DNA of 64,000 bases, from positions 186,001 to 250,000 of the forward strand of contig MCGO01000011.1 in the NCBI GenBank assembly GCA_002104985.1, read 5' to 3'. The position numbers and the translations under genes are program-made. The notes under the pieces are model-generated. The model did not search any database. It was not told the DNA's origin and saw only the letters and a program-made list of their open reading frames with translations. The DNA comes from Rhizoclosmatium globosum. Lineage: Eukaryota; Chytridiomycota; Chytridiomycetes; Chytridiales; Chytriomycetaceae. Positions 35,489 to 49,869 of this stretch are shown in pieces (positions within the stretch are counted from its first letter, which is position 1; each line of letters begins with the position of its first letter).

Positions 35489-36193
35489 GACTTTTAATTC
35501 TTTCTAGTGTTTTGATAGGGTTACTTTCTGCAATTATTAGCTCCGATAGCCATACGTCAGATATTCAACAACTGTTTCTTCTTCGACCATTGCTTGTGAG
35601 CCTGCTGGAAATGGCATTGCCGACGATGTTTATCCTACCGAAGGTTTTAGCTTCCACTTCCGATATCAGAGCAATCATATTGAAATCATCTATCAAGTCT
35701 TTGAGTTTGAAACGCAGGAAAGAGAGTTTGGAAAAACAAACGGACTTAAAATCATATCCTCAGCTGGATACCATCAGCGCATTGCCCGCTTCCGATGTAA
35801 CAACTTTGAAACGATCAGACCAAATGAAATCGAGTACAGTCTCACGCAGCATCCGAATATCCACGGTTTCAAGCAAGTTGGCTTACGAAAGAAAGAGCGA
35901 TGTACCATTATATTCGTGTGAGGTTGTCTACTCTAGTACTGGGCTATTCCAAAATTGGACGAATGGTGTGATATACATTGTGCGTTGCCGGGAGAAGGTA
36001 ATTATTGTCTTCACATCACTTTGTGAAGAAGCATCTCATGCGATACCAATCTTGGAATCGACTGTTGTATATGAAACCAAACTTGAATGCGGCGAATGCA
36101 AAGTAATACGAATTACCATAACATGCAACTTAAAACGTTATTCGTCGAGGTACATTGATTTTATAATGGAGAACAAGTTTCTATATCAAAAAG
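35489..36193 (+). pseudogene. fragment of a class C GPCR: TM6-TM7 and PH-like C-terminal tail
   Basis: An open frame enters directly from the right edge of element copy 2. It reads RLLILSSVLIGLLSAIISSD (a membrane helix), then LFLLRPLLVSLLEMALPTMF followed by ILPKVLA, the PK-containing end of TM7 seen in class C receptors. A Ser/Lys-rich linker follows, and then a beta-rich stretch (GVIYIVRCREKVIIVFTS, AIPILESTVVYETKLECGE, RYSSRYIDFIMEN) resembling a PH-type tail. There is no start codon and nothing upstream of TM6. It ends where channel 2 resumes at a splice acceptor. Function lost; the assignment rests on pattern recognition only. Confidence 0.5.
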
Positions 36194-36981
36194 TATGCCA
36201 TGTTTGTTGGATACATCTCCAGTGCGGCTGTTTCCCTGAACCCATCCGGAAGGCTTTACAATCAGAAAATGGAGGAGCTCCTCGATTATGTCGAATGGAA
36301 AAAGCTCAGCAATGTAACGAAAGACAAACTAATAAGCTATTACGAAACAAAATATCGTGGGAAATACTTTGAAGAGGATAATCTGCTAGCTGATATGAAC
36401 GAGTCATTGCGTACTGTATGTTCTCTTTCAATAACTTCCTTTATTTGCTAACTTCCTTTATTTGGCTTCAGGAATATCCCTACATAATACACGAGCACTG
36501 ATAGAGAAAGTTCCATTTTTGCGGCGGTTTGAGGATGACGGACGAGATGAAATCTTCTTCAACCGTATTGCAACTGTTCTTCACGCACGTTATTATATTG
36601 CCGGCGACTTCATCACCCAGCAGGGAGATTCTGGGTTGGATATGTTTTTCATTGTGAGTGGGAAACTGAACGTATTCGTCAATAATCACAAAGTTGTGAG
36701 TTTATATGATGGCGCCTATATAGGAGGTTTGTTTCCTTTGTTTAACATCATTTGTTTGCTAATTGGTTAATTTGCCAGAGGTTGCTTTGATTTCCAAGGT
36801 GTTGCGAACTGCTACTGTCCAAGCTGCAATGCCATCCGTCCTTTATCGTTTGACATATAGCGACTTCCATACGGTTATTAATGAGTTTCCTGACATGAAA
36901 CTCCGAATTGATAAGCTTGCCCGTGAAGGGAAAAAGATGGTGCGAGAGGCGGAAGAAGGAGTATTTTCAAAATACAAATGA
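36194..36981 (+). pseudogene. cyclic-nucleotide-gated channel 2, 3' half (C-linker and cNMP-binding domain)
   Basis: Exons 36194-36415, 36472-36726 and 36779-36981 correspond exactly to the last three exons of channel 1. They encode the end of S6 and C-linker (YAMFVGYISS, NQKMEELLDY, KYRGKYFEEDNLL), the cyclic-nucleotide-binding roll (GDSGLDMFFIVSGKLNVF) and a short tail ending FSKYK. The first exon begins at the same acceptor (aaaaag/TATGCC) as channel 1. The second exon starts GA-ATA-TCC after the AG, one base short of channel 1's GAA-ATA-TCG, which breaks the frame. Together with the missing S4-S6 exons, this indicates a dead gene. Confidence 0.75.
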
Positions 36982-37083
36982 CATGATTCTTCAGAGTCAT
37001 AGAAGTCCGATAAAATGTTGATATTATTGCCAATGTTGTCAAGTACAAATATGAAAAGACAGAAAATAAAGAAGGACATGAAG

Positions 37084-39739
<2,656 letters not shown>

Positions 39740-39898
39740 TTTTCGATGTTCTTTGTTTTCTTTGTTGGCCGCTGAACAACGGCCTTTTGTTCCACGTTTG
39801 TCCAGGGTTCTTTTGCTTGCTTGCACCAGGTTCAACGAGTGTGGTTTGAGTGGTTGTTCTGCTTGAATTAACTGATTAAACAAAGACAACCACCATCA

Positions 39899-41439
39899 AT
39901 GTCGCTGCTCTCTCGGCTGGGCCCAAAGAGCCAAAGCCAAGGCCAAAGCCAAAAGACCTTCAAATCATCGACATCGCCACTCGGACGCGCCTTCCTGAAC
40001 AGCGACGCCACTGCGGCGGCCTCGGCTGTTGCGCTGGGACCCACTTACGGGATCCTTGGTAGTGTCGGTGGTGACGTTGACTTGGCCGCCGCCGAGTCCG
40101 AGTCCGAGGTCGATGTGTCGCTCGCGGACTTGGCCGCAGCCGATGACGCAATCGACGAGGCCCGCGCCCAGTTCAACGCGGGAAACTACCCCGACGCATT
40201 CGCAACTTACAACTATGCCGCACAACTCATTCACAACAACGCTGCTTCAACGGCCCGCTGGTTCCTCGCTGCCCTCTTTCAACTCAATCTCAACTTATAC
40301 TCCCTGGCTGTGAAAGGGGACGAAACTCTGGCGAATTCACACCAGAAGACACGTTGCCTCGAAGAAGCTGCACGTACAATGAACAAGGCCTTCTCTGTTT
40401 GTGCTACTGATCGGTATACTAATTTTGTCTCCGGTAATCGTACGTCAACTCACCTTCTCCACCTAGTTTCAATAACATCAATCAGTCTCGAAAATGGGGC
40501 GTCTACTACATTTGCAACTTGCTTTTCCGTACCTATTTTAAGGTACGTTATGCTGCTGGGTCATCAAATTGCTTGGAACTTTGCAGAACGCGTCCTTCAA
40601 ATGTCTAACTCATCTCGCCACACCTTCAGTTAAACCAAATCAATCTTGCCTCGAACCTTATTCGGTCTTTCCGAGGAGTAGATCTTCCTGACTTGTCTCT
40701 GTATCCTATCGCGCACGTCGTTACTTATCGCTATTATATGGGCGTCTTGGCTTTTTACGATGAGCAATATAGAAAGGTACGTTCGTGCTATTTTCTCAAA
40801 ATTTGGCGGCCAAACTTAATAATTTGGGTAGGCGCAAGATGATCTTTCGTTCGCCCTTATAAACTTTGCACCTTTGACAACCCCCGCAAGAATTCATAAT
40901 CGCAAACTTCTCCTCACTCACCTGATTCCTATCAATCTCCTCTCTGGAATTTCCCCCTCAGATGTTGTGTACAGCAATCACCCTGAACTATCTGACTTGT
41001 TCGGAGACTTGGTGAATGCAATTGAGGCTGGAAAACTGGGTTCATTTGATGAACTGTTGCAAAGAAAACAGAAAGGGTTGATTCGAGCAGGTGTATATCT
41101 GACAATTGAGCGATGCCGAATAATCTGCTTCAGGAATCTAGCTCGACGAGTGTGAGTATAAATTAGTTCTGCAGTTATAGAGAGGCTGGAAGAAAGAAAA
41201 CTGACACGTCACTAATTTCCAGATTTCTGATACGCGGCAAACCTACACGGTTAGAGTTACAAGACATTCTCACCGCTGTAACAGTCGCAGGCTGTGAGGC
41301 TGATATGGATGAAATTGAATGCATGGTAGCAAACTTAATTGATAAGGGATTATTGAAGGGTTATATCTCGCATGAAAAGCTTATGCTGGTATTGAGCCCA
41401 AATAACGCGTTTCCCTCTCTGGATTCAGTTCCTGTGTGA
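39899..41439 (+). CDS. PCI-domain protein, PCID2/CSN12/Thp1-like
   Basis: Five exons (39899-40413, 40467-40542, 40630-40776, 40832-41151, 41223-41439), in phase, 424 residues, matching the family length. Diagnostic stretches are [40 protein letters not shown] and [12 protein letters not shown], then the C-terminal PCI winged helix ([20 protein letters not shown]...[20 protein letters not shown]). Family members are subunits of the TREX-2 mRNA-export complex or are CSN-associated; they work at the nuclear pore. The Ala-rich N-terminal 60 residues are not conserved. The choice between the PCID2/Thp1 and CSN12 roles is not possible from sequence alone. Shares a short divergent promoter with GFA1. 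Confidence 0.85.
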
Positions 41440-41618
41440 AATAATAAATATCAATGTCGGGTATTGTGTTGATCTGAAAAAAAGGGATTTACGTCGTAGT
41501 GGGAGCCTCCAAAAAAGAGATCTGCAAGAAACGACTTGCTCTTGATATTGGTCCAACTCACAAACGACACATCGATTTCGCGTGTCCATAAGATTGCCTT
41601 GTCACTGATATCCTTCAA

Positions 41619-42813
41619 ATGAACAACTTTGCGCAAAAAGAGTTCAACACAATTGTGTTTGGAGCCTGTATCTTGTCTGCAAATGCTGGATTTATCAACG
41701 TTGTGACCCTGGCTGGAGTGTTCTCCGTTACTGTCTCACACGTTGTAAGTGTGTTCGTTTAACCCACAGGCAACAACCTGACTTTGATGATTCCCAAAGA
41801 CGGGTAACGTGTCTCGTGTTGCAATATCCATATTTCAGGGAGATTTAACCACAGCCGCGCTCGTAACTTCTATTCTCTTCTCTTTCATGTTTGGCGCGTT
41901 TATATCTGGATATATGGTTGGAGATCATAAGTTTGTGTTGGGGCGATCATATGGATACGCTCTCTTGTTGGAGAGTGTCATGCTATTTATGAGTTATATT
42001 TCATTGAAGGGTGAGTTGATTGTGGGAGAGTGGTGTGCTGCGTTTGCTTGTGGACTTCAGGTATGATATCTCATTTTTTATAATTGAAACAAATTGTTTC
42101 GGAATAGAACGCAATGGCCACAAGTTACAGTGGTCTTGTTGTAAGAACAACACACATGACTGGTATTGCAACAGATATTGGAAATATTTTGGGTCAGGCG
42201 TGTAGACAAGACAGTCATGCTGAAGTGTGGAGATTATATGTTCACGTTCCAATCATGATTAGTTATATGGTTGGAGGTGTATTTGGACAGCTAGCATGTT
42301 TGTTTTCATCAGTGCTATATATGAGTTACTGATACTCTCTTTGCAGATTACTTTCTCCATGAACAATCACTTCTCTTCCCTTGTTTTTTGACTGGAATCA
42401 CAGCTGTCACATATCTTTCCCTGCCCTTTATTCAGGCAGCAACCCAAGCACATCAAGAAAAACAAAATATATTAAAAGAACAAGGCAGAAAACACTCAAA
42501 TATGGAGATTCGTCTTGTTGGTGATCCACGTAAAGTTGGTGGGGGCTTAATCCTTACAGACAAGCAGACGGTTTTGAAGGGAACTAGCAATGACTTAGAA
42601 ATCAGAGAATTTTTTGGTGATGTGAATAACAGTTTAGATGAGTTGGATATGGAAAGGGGAAAGGGTAAACCAAAGGCAACTCAAGGAGATACAATGATTG
42701 AGAAAGAAGAAAAAGCGAATCAGTTTACCAGTGTTGGTGGAGTAAAATACACTGGAGTGTATCAAGAGGAGGGAAGCACAGAAGTTTTGACTGCCAATCA
42801 TCCAATGCAATAG
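41619..42813 (+). CDS. DUF1275 (YoaK-type) multi-pass membrane protein
   Basis: Four exons (41619-41744, 41800-42060, 42108-42297, 42347-42813), in phase, 347 residues. The core has the DUF1275 signature: GACILSANAGFINVVTLAG, VTVSHVTGNVSR, then helices at LVTSILFSFMFGAFISGY and YALLLESVMLFMSYI. It continues with AFACGLQNAMATSYSGLVVRTTHMTG and IGNILGQA. The third intron uses a GTTTGT donor. A hydrophilic cytosolic tail of about 115 residues, Glu/Lys-rich, follows the last helix (FLTGITAVTYLSLPF). The family's transported substrate is unknown. Fungal and bacterial members are common; the tail looks fungal-specific. Confidence 0.82.
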
Positions 42814-43289
42814 AGAGAGAAGCATTTATGAGCCTTTTTAAAACATTATATTCCATTGCTTTTTGAATACTAGTTGTTAAGTTTTAATTTAGCTCTTTGC
42901 AACTGTGGCAACTTCTTTGGAAACAATGTGAAAGCATCCCTTTTATTTTCACAGGGGGTGGTAAAGCCAGTGAGAAGTGTGATTTTTGCAGCAAAACGGT
43001 CCAAAATACCCATCTAGAATTTGAACAGATGTCACTGCCAAACTGGTGGAAATAATGTGTCCAAACTTTCAAAGTACCATAATATAGTACATATCTACTT
43101 GTTTTAGGACTGACAGGCTCCATATGCGTTGTTGAAAATGCCTCCAAGAAATTTAAATATGTTCACTGAGGACTTGACAGCTCCCTTTTCTGAAGTTTAG
43201 GTACATAAGACAAATCTGCTGAATAGTTCATGGCCAGGTTGGTTACCACACAATTGCAAAGTTTATGTTATAAAGAGATGTCTCCTGCT
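42814..43289. other. intergenic, no gene seen
   Basis: AT-rich sequence between the DUF1275 gene and the first transposon remnant. No frame with family similarity was found on either strand; it may include the end of the neighbouring transposon. Confidence 0.5.
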
Positions 43290-44455
43290 TTATGACATGA
43301 TGGAAGAAAAGGAAGGCACATGCTCAAGTTTCCACCAGAAGAGTTTGGAAGATCAGGAGATTCTACAAAAGAAACAAGGAGATCTTCCAACTAGCCTGCC
43401 GACTCTGCATCATGGAATTCATACAAATACTCAATTACAGCTTGATTGTTTGGAAGATCCCAATACAGCCTCTTCCACGATACCTTTTTCCATTCCAAAT
43501 TGCAAATGAATTGCACCAATTCATTCACCGTTTAATGTTCAAACCAAGCGCACCATTACTCGTCGTGGAGCCAGGACTGTTAACATTCGCAAACCCAAGG
43601 CTACCCATGGAAGTCGTGCTACAGCTGCTTTGGCTGTTACAGCATCAGGCTGTTGTCTTCCAGCTTTTGTCATATTCAAAGGCAAAAAAAAGGCCCCGTG
43701 TCTATTGTGAATGCACCACAATTCACAACAAGGTTGCTCCCAAGAAAGCTCTTTTCACTACTCAAGCAAATGCCTGGTGTGATGGACTAGCAATGGAGGC
43801 TTGGGTAACAAAGGTAATGAAGCCATTTGCTGCAGAGGAGAAGTCCCATGTCCTCCTCCTGCTGGATTCCTTTCCAGTCCACTTGATGGCATCTGTGGTC
43901 AACTTACTCGAAAAACTAAGAGATGCTCTGCTGCATTTATTTCTGAACCTCCTCCCTTTTCTCTTCAAGCCATCATCCGAGATACTCAATCTTCTCAGGT
44001 AGTTGAGAACTCCTTCATACCTACCATATCTAAAACCCAAGTAAGCATTGTTTTCATCACAACCTCACTCACCTCTCCCCTAGCCGTGCAATGTTGGGAT
44101 CATTCGACCATTCAAAGAATGTATGTTTGATTTGCAAACAATGTGGCCCATGAACAACCAACAGTCAGCTATTGGACGCTCTAAAATCTGTTCATTCATG
44201 ATAGATGCCTGGTCCCGTATCTCTCCCCAGTCCATCATCAATACATTCAGACACATTGGATATATGTCTTCAAGTACTGCTGATGAATTGAAGTGTGGTT
44301 TGCCAGAGTTCTTGTCTGAAGAAGCTGAAAGTCAGGATGATTATTTAGTTGAATTTGGGGTGGCAGTTTATGGAGACATACTGAATGAGGATGGAGACAT
44401 TGTGATGTTTGAAGATGAAGAACATGGTTCCGACGATGATGATGACAATGAGTGA
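43290..44455 (+). pseudogene. decayed pogo/Tigger-like DDE transposase
   Basis: Pieces of one transposase appear in shifting frames. At 43534-43690 they read TITRRGARTVNIRKPKATHG, then ATAALAVTASGCCLPAFVIF-KGKK. At 43770-43890 they read ANAWCDGLAMEAWVTKVMKPF, then SHVLLLLDSFPVHL (the second catalytic Asp region). At 44085-44110 they read PCNVGIIRPFKECM. A C-terminal frame from 44123 (MIDAWSRISPQSIINTFRHIG, ending in an acidic DDDDDNE tail) is intact. At least three frameshifts separate the pieces, so it is dead. No inverted ends were identified. Confidence 0.7.
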
Positions 44456-45676
44456 ATGAGCTGAGAGATTAAGAGTTTATTCAGACCTTACTTCTATGCA
44501 CATAGCCATGCCCCCGTTTTGTTGAGATAGTGCATGTAAAGCTTTGTTTTCGCTGTTTGTGTACAACACAGCATCTCCAAGTCTTTCCAACATACTTTGC
44601 AGACTGTTCCATCAAAAACTTTGGTAGAAACCCAACACAACAGCTTGGACTGTCTGTGGTAACTAGAGAGGCCTTCAACGCCTTTTCTGTTCCAAGTTTT
44701 ACAGCTTCAAACTGCAGGCTGTCTCCAACAACAGACTTGCTACAGTCTCCATTTAAGCAGCCTTTGTCATTCATCTCCAGTCCAACAACGTCGACTTCCA
44801 TTTTCAGCAGTCTGTTGTCACGTTTGAAAATGTGCAAAGAAAATTTGACATGCAATATGACAATAGGGTGCCATATGACCACACAAATTATGGTAGGCAT
44901 TCAGATTTGCTTCAAAATTGAGATGACAATGGAAGAAACAGTCTTCAGCTTCAGCAAAATTTCCAGTTAAAGGTTTTGGTAAGTTGACTTTGATACTTTA
45001 ATGCACTGTAGCAAAGAGAGAAGGAGTGGAAGCAGTAGTGGTACAAGCTGTGCAACCTTTGCAATCTTGGAGTTTCTTTATTGCATCTGCCAATAAGAAG
45101 GTTTCCCTATTTGGTCAACAGCACCTAAATGTGGCAGTGATGACCCTGCCGTGGCCTCAACAGAGAAGCAATCACAACCGAGCATTCCAATACAATGCCT
45201 GAATTGACGTCTTGCTTCTAAAGGAGGTCACAAGCATTACACCCTTCAATGCTGGACATGGTAAGACTGGTGAGGCTTGGGAACGTGTTGCTACAAAAGT
45301 GAAAATGGTCTCCATAACGACGCCAATGTCAAGGCAGCAGGAAAAAATGCCTTTGAATGCTTCAAAGAGCTCCTGAAAAAGTTCAAGGCTGATGTAATGG
45401 AAAGCTTGCAAGCCTCTGGAACATTCCAGAGGAGGAGTGTGAGCAGTTGTTGTTGCATCTTTGAGATTTGGTTTGTGCCTCACATCCCACCCATTACGCC
45501 ATGCTCAATCAGCCAAAACATTAGATTATGATTCTGAAGAGAAGCAAGTTGAAAAGAAGGCAAAGATGTTAAAGGAGAAGGAGCACTGTAAAACCAATGG
45601 GGCTGCCATCTAAGAAGCTGCTGTCAAACTGATGTCTGACAAGGTGGGCAGCTCAAGTCCAAAAAAGGTTGAGAGC
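44456..45676. other. transposon debris, not resolved
   Basis: Short broken frames only. On the plus strand at 45200-45300 a stretch LLKEVTSITPFNAGHGKTGEAWERVATKV resembles the Myb/SANT-like DNA-binding partner of PIF/Harbinger elements. A 139-residue minus frame at 44481-44900 has several Cys pairs but no recognised family. Confidence 0.35.
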
Positions 45677-46150
45677 TCATTTTCTCCCTTGCCGCAAGTC
45701 AACATGTTTGTAAGCAACATTATAATAAACACCAATTAGTTGCAACCACAGCTTTAAATTGTGGTGGAAGTTGACAAAGGCCCAGTTTGCAACTATGAGC
45801 CCAAATGCCCATTCAACTGTTACGCGCACTCTTCTCATTGCCTTGTTGAATGCATCCTGCTCTTTTGTCAACTGAGCACCCTTGACGGGAGAAACCAACC
45901 AACCTTTTATTAATCTGTAGGCAGGATTGCCATACACCACACGCCAATTGAAGTTGAGTGCTACAGGAAAGATGTCTTCCAATCCACTTTGCAAAGGAGA
46001 TAAAAATCATTGTGAGATCCAGATATGCAGGACAACTGATTGATTGCCTCTGCAGCTTTCTAAATGCCATATCCAGGACAACACATTTTGTGCACAGTGC
46101 CATCAGGATCTCCAATACAATGAATGAATCAACACACAACTTTCTCTCAA
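45677..46150 (-). pseudogene. decayed PIF/Harbinger (DDE_Tnp_4) nuclease
   Basis: The minus frame has NWRVVYGNPAYRLIKGWLVSP, then LTKEQDAFNKAMRRVRVTVEWAFGLIVANW, the C-terminal DDE_4 pattern (GDxaYpl...FN.amsr.R..vEwaFG). Upstream pieces (SISCPAYLDLTMIFISFAKW) are in another frame. The catalytic Asp of GD is Asn here (YGNPAY). Only the 3' half is present. Confidence 0.6.
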
Positions 46151-46520
46151 AGAAATCCTTGTGGCCACAACATCAAATGTCACAAAATATCCTACTTGAA
46201 AAACCTCTCTATTACATCATTAGCAGTCTTGGACGTGTCCTTGTTTGTAGTTGGAACCCTTGTGATTAGATTTGGGAATTGTTGTTGGATTTTCCAGTGA
46301 AAAATTGAATTTTACAGACCATTTTTTGGTCAAATGCAAAACAATCATATCCAAAAACTGGAACAGAATGCCACAAAAGAAAACCACAAATGCAGGCAAC
46401 AACCAAAACACCCTGAAAGATGAATTGGAGGATGCCAAGCCCAAGCTGTTGCTCAGCAGCAGCAACTGCCATTTCCAGTGAGAGAACATCTAAATCAAAA
46501 ACCCAATAAGGCATATCTAC

Positions 46521-47590
46521 AGTCTGTCTAGCAAAAAACTGAGACGATAAAAAATTTGTTTAATATCTTGTCCAATGTCCTTTGACTCTTACACATTCTT
46601 CCAATCTGTTATGAATAGATAATAAAAGAGAATCACAAAGAGAGCTGTCAATTTCCTGCCATACAGCAAATCCCAATTGTACATGTATTTGTCTCCGAAC
46701 CTTCAAAATATGCCATAAATTCTCAATTGGGTTCAGATCCGGGCTTCTTGGGGGCCATTCAAGGACTGTTCTCGAGCAAGATATTCCGTGACGGAGTTTG
46801 CTTTGTGACAAGCAGCATTGTATTGGATAAAGACCAAATCAACCCCAAAATCCTTCTTTGCCGCGTGTATTTCAGGTATTAGATACCGACAAAGTGTTTT
46901 CTTGTAGGAGTACTGATTTTGATTTCCTTCCAGGGCTACAAGTGGGACCAGACCAAATCCACTGAAGAAACCCCAAAACATTACTGAAAAGCACCCTGTT
47001 GCAACTGATGATTGACTGGCAAATTCTCACGCTCGATGCTTGAGTGACATTGGAAATAAAGTTCCTGGCTCTTGGGGCACTTTCTAACTGTTGTTTCGCA
47101 AGTCCAGATTGTGTCACTCACCAAAAGGTCCACATCCTTAAGATGTATCTTCGCAAATTTGAGTCGTTCCAAGCGATTTACTTCTGATAATAGCGGTTTC
47201 TTCCATAATTTGTGGAGGGTGAGGTTGTTTTGCAGTTTGAAACGGTTAATGGTTGACCTTGATTGGATGACAGCTTCAGGACCATGACAATTTGCAAGCT
47301 CCACCCTCACATCTCTAACAGACGTCATAGGGTTTTCTTCAATTACTTTTTTCAGTTGAGAGTCCAGTTCTTCCATCTGTGATGCGTTTGCGGAGTGACG
47401 CGTTGTTTGGGTGGCAAATTCTTATTCTCCTCGTACTCACAGAACCATTGTCGTAGCGCACCTGGTTTCTTTCCCAATTTCTGAGCTATAATATCCGAAG
47501 GTATGTTGCCCTCGCGCAGGTCAAGAATTCGTTGTTTTTCAAATTCAGTATACATTTTTTATGTGTCAGTTTTTTTGCTAGACAGAAAAA
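46521..47590 (-). mobile_element. Tc1/mariner-like element with inverted ends, dead
   Basis: The outer ends match as inverted repeats: left CTGTCTAGCAAAAAACTGAG (from about 46524) and right, on the complement, CTGTCTAGCAAAAAAACTGA (ending about 47585). Inside, the minus strand has a helix-turn-helix (EFEKQRILDLREGNIPSDII), a DDE core and the C-terminal WPPRSPDLNPIENLWHILK signature, in several frames. The second catalytic Asp, normally in QDNAxxH, reads QYNAACH. Frameshifts near 47370, 46980 and 46800 confirm loss of function. Confidence 0.8.
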
Positions 47591-49860
47591 AACACACTTA
47601 AAACTTGATCAACTCTGTTCTTTTCATTTTATCGTTGGACACTCTATTTATAAGCATGAATCCCATTCATTTGCATACTACATCAGCTCGATCTCTCTCC
47701 TTATCAATATTTCTACGAAAAATTTTGTTTGAGCCTACTATTGTTTGCTTGGGCTGCTTTTTGAGTAAAAAACGAGTTTTCAACAAAAATGGACAATTTT
47801 TTATTCACGTATATTTCAAGGAAAGATTTTTCATGGAAAAGCAAATATCCAGAATTTGTTCCAGTTTTGCCACAAACCATTGCCGGCTCTTCTTTTCTGC
47901 ATCATACATCAGCCATCATGATATTGAGGATTTTATTGAACGTTGCTCCAGAAAGACGCATGAACTGATTAGCGGCAGACACACTAAGATTGCCCATCAA
48001 CAGAAGTTGCAAGTGACGCAGCAAGTGCAACTGCCACGCAACATGGCAAGATCAAACCAAAGACAGGCTTTCAAAATTGTATGTAGTTGGCGATGAAGTG
48101 GCTAAAAATTGAAATGCCGGCAGAGCTGATCTGGAAGAGCTGCCCGAGGTCTGCTGGAAAAAGGCCGGAAGAGACAAAAAATAAAAATTTTGTTGACCTT
48201 TTGCTCTGCTTTAACGTACTTGGAACCGCCCCTTATAGCTTGTGACTCACAATCACAAACTTCTGGATTTTCTGATTTGTCATAAAAAAGGCAGAATGCA
48301 ATGTTAGATCTGTATTCCAGCACAATCTCTCAGTTTGACCATAAACCAGAGCGAACTATTCATGAGATACATTTTCAACCAAGAATACAGCAATGTTTAG
48401 ATGATACAACAGGTTCTAAAACCTGTCATTTGGGTCCGTTTCAGAAAAAAAAAAGATTTTATATTCACTTTATAAATTTTTGGCTGTGAATGCTAGGCTC
48501 GGTTCCAGCCTCTCCTCTCTCTTTTTCTTAGGGACATTTTTCTCTGGAGGAGAGGCTGGTCCGAAATCACTGTTCAAAGTGGCCAGCTGTAAAGCCTTAA
48601 AGTGACAAAATCAGTAGTTTCAGCAATACTAAATATATGGAGTCTGAGGGCGGGTGATAGATTTTGGCTCTGTTCTTAGTAAGTTGGATCAGTAAGAGTC
48701 GATTTATGGGATATCCGCTCAAAACGAAAGAGGAGAGGCTGGATTTGATCCTATGTGAATGCAGGAATGGGTTATTGTGTATCTGATGTGTATCTGACTG
48801 CTTGGTGGTGGTGGTGGTTGGTGGCATGGGAGTTGTGGAGAAAACAATATTTCCAGACACTGGCTGCAAATAATACCACAATTACTTTCAAAGTTATTTC
48901 CTTTTTTGGAATAGTTTTTGTCTTTTGATAAATTTCTTGTGCAACACAAACGAAGAAGAATAATAGGAGACATTTGTTGTGGAGTTGTTATAATGCATGC
49001 AATCATTTTTTCCCTTCTTGAATAAAACTTATTGATTTTGTACCTGAGTTGAATACGGGTTTTTTAGTTGCGCCTAAAGCTATTGTTGGTGCTGGCAGTA
49101 ACATTCAAAGCTACCAGTTATGGAAAATCGATTCCAGATCTTGGTATTCCAGAGTATGGGATGTTGAGTTTGACGGAGCATGGTTTGTTGTTGAAGGGGT
49201 AGCAGGCGTTGCTGAATTACGGGAGCGCTGTATTATTTTGTTGTTGTTTCTTTGATTATGCTTCTCAGGATTCTGAGGCTTGCAGTTGCTGAAGTCCTTG
49301 GTGGAACTGGCTGGAATACCAAAATATACTGGTGGACATGGTTTGAGAATCGTAACAGCGGCAGCAGTGTGAGTGTTCTTTTGGATTTCGTTGCTGTTGT
49401 GGCTAAATATTATTTGATCACAGGGACTCATTATTTCAGGGATACTGGGCTTTTGAATGCAATATATGTTCTTTGAGTTGTTGACTCCTTGTTTTATGTT
49501 CATAGATCTTAATTTCTGGGTATGTAGGTAGCAAACACAAAATTCATTCTTCATAATCCACATCAAGTTTCTCACCGTAGAAATAAACAAGAAACACTTG
49601 TAGCAGAATCTCAGGCAAAATGTATGCTCCCTTCTGAATAATTCATAATCACAAAAACTGTTTTATTGAATTACAAAATTGTCACAAAATCCATCTGGCT
49701 AGCCATCAAACAAAATGTCACAAAGATTTCTTTGTAACAAAAGTCTCTATAATTGTCAAAGATACATTTGAACCCACTAATATTGCCATATCAAATGCAC
49801 CATGCTGCAAGCAGTTTTGTGACTGATAACTTCTGCAACAATTAGTGTCATCTAAGTGCC
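47591..49860. other. 2.3-kb stretch without a recognisable gene
   Basis: AT-rich, with short open frames that match no family I know. The only structured item is a 13-base motif at 48505-48517 whose complement occurs twice at 48547-48559 and 48730-48742. A frame at 47605-48096 is open for 163 codons but has no domain pattern and reads like low-complexity filler. Confidence 0.4.
48505..48742. repeat. inverted/direct 13-base repeat set
   Basis: CCAGCCTCTCCTC at 48505-48517, its exact reverse complement GAGGAGAGGCTGG at 48547-48559, and the same again at 48730-48742. The first two can fold into a hairpin with a 29-base loop. It could be an RNA fold or a trace of a small inverted-repeat element. 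Confidence 0.5.
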
Positions 49861-49869
49861 ACCCTCTAC

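Noticed and set aside
47605..48096. 163-codon plus-strand frame
   Set aside because: No domain, skewed composition, embedded in decayed transposon DNA with no splice partners.
49049..49476. Plus-strand frames suggesting a metabolic gene
   Set aside because: Only disconnected pieces with stops in every frame; no motif held up.
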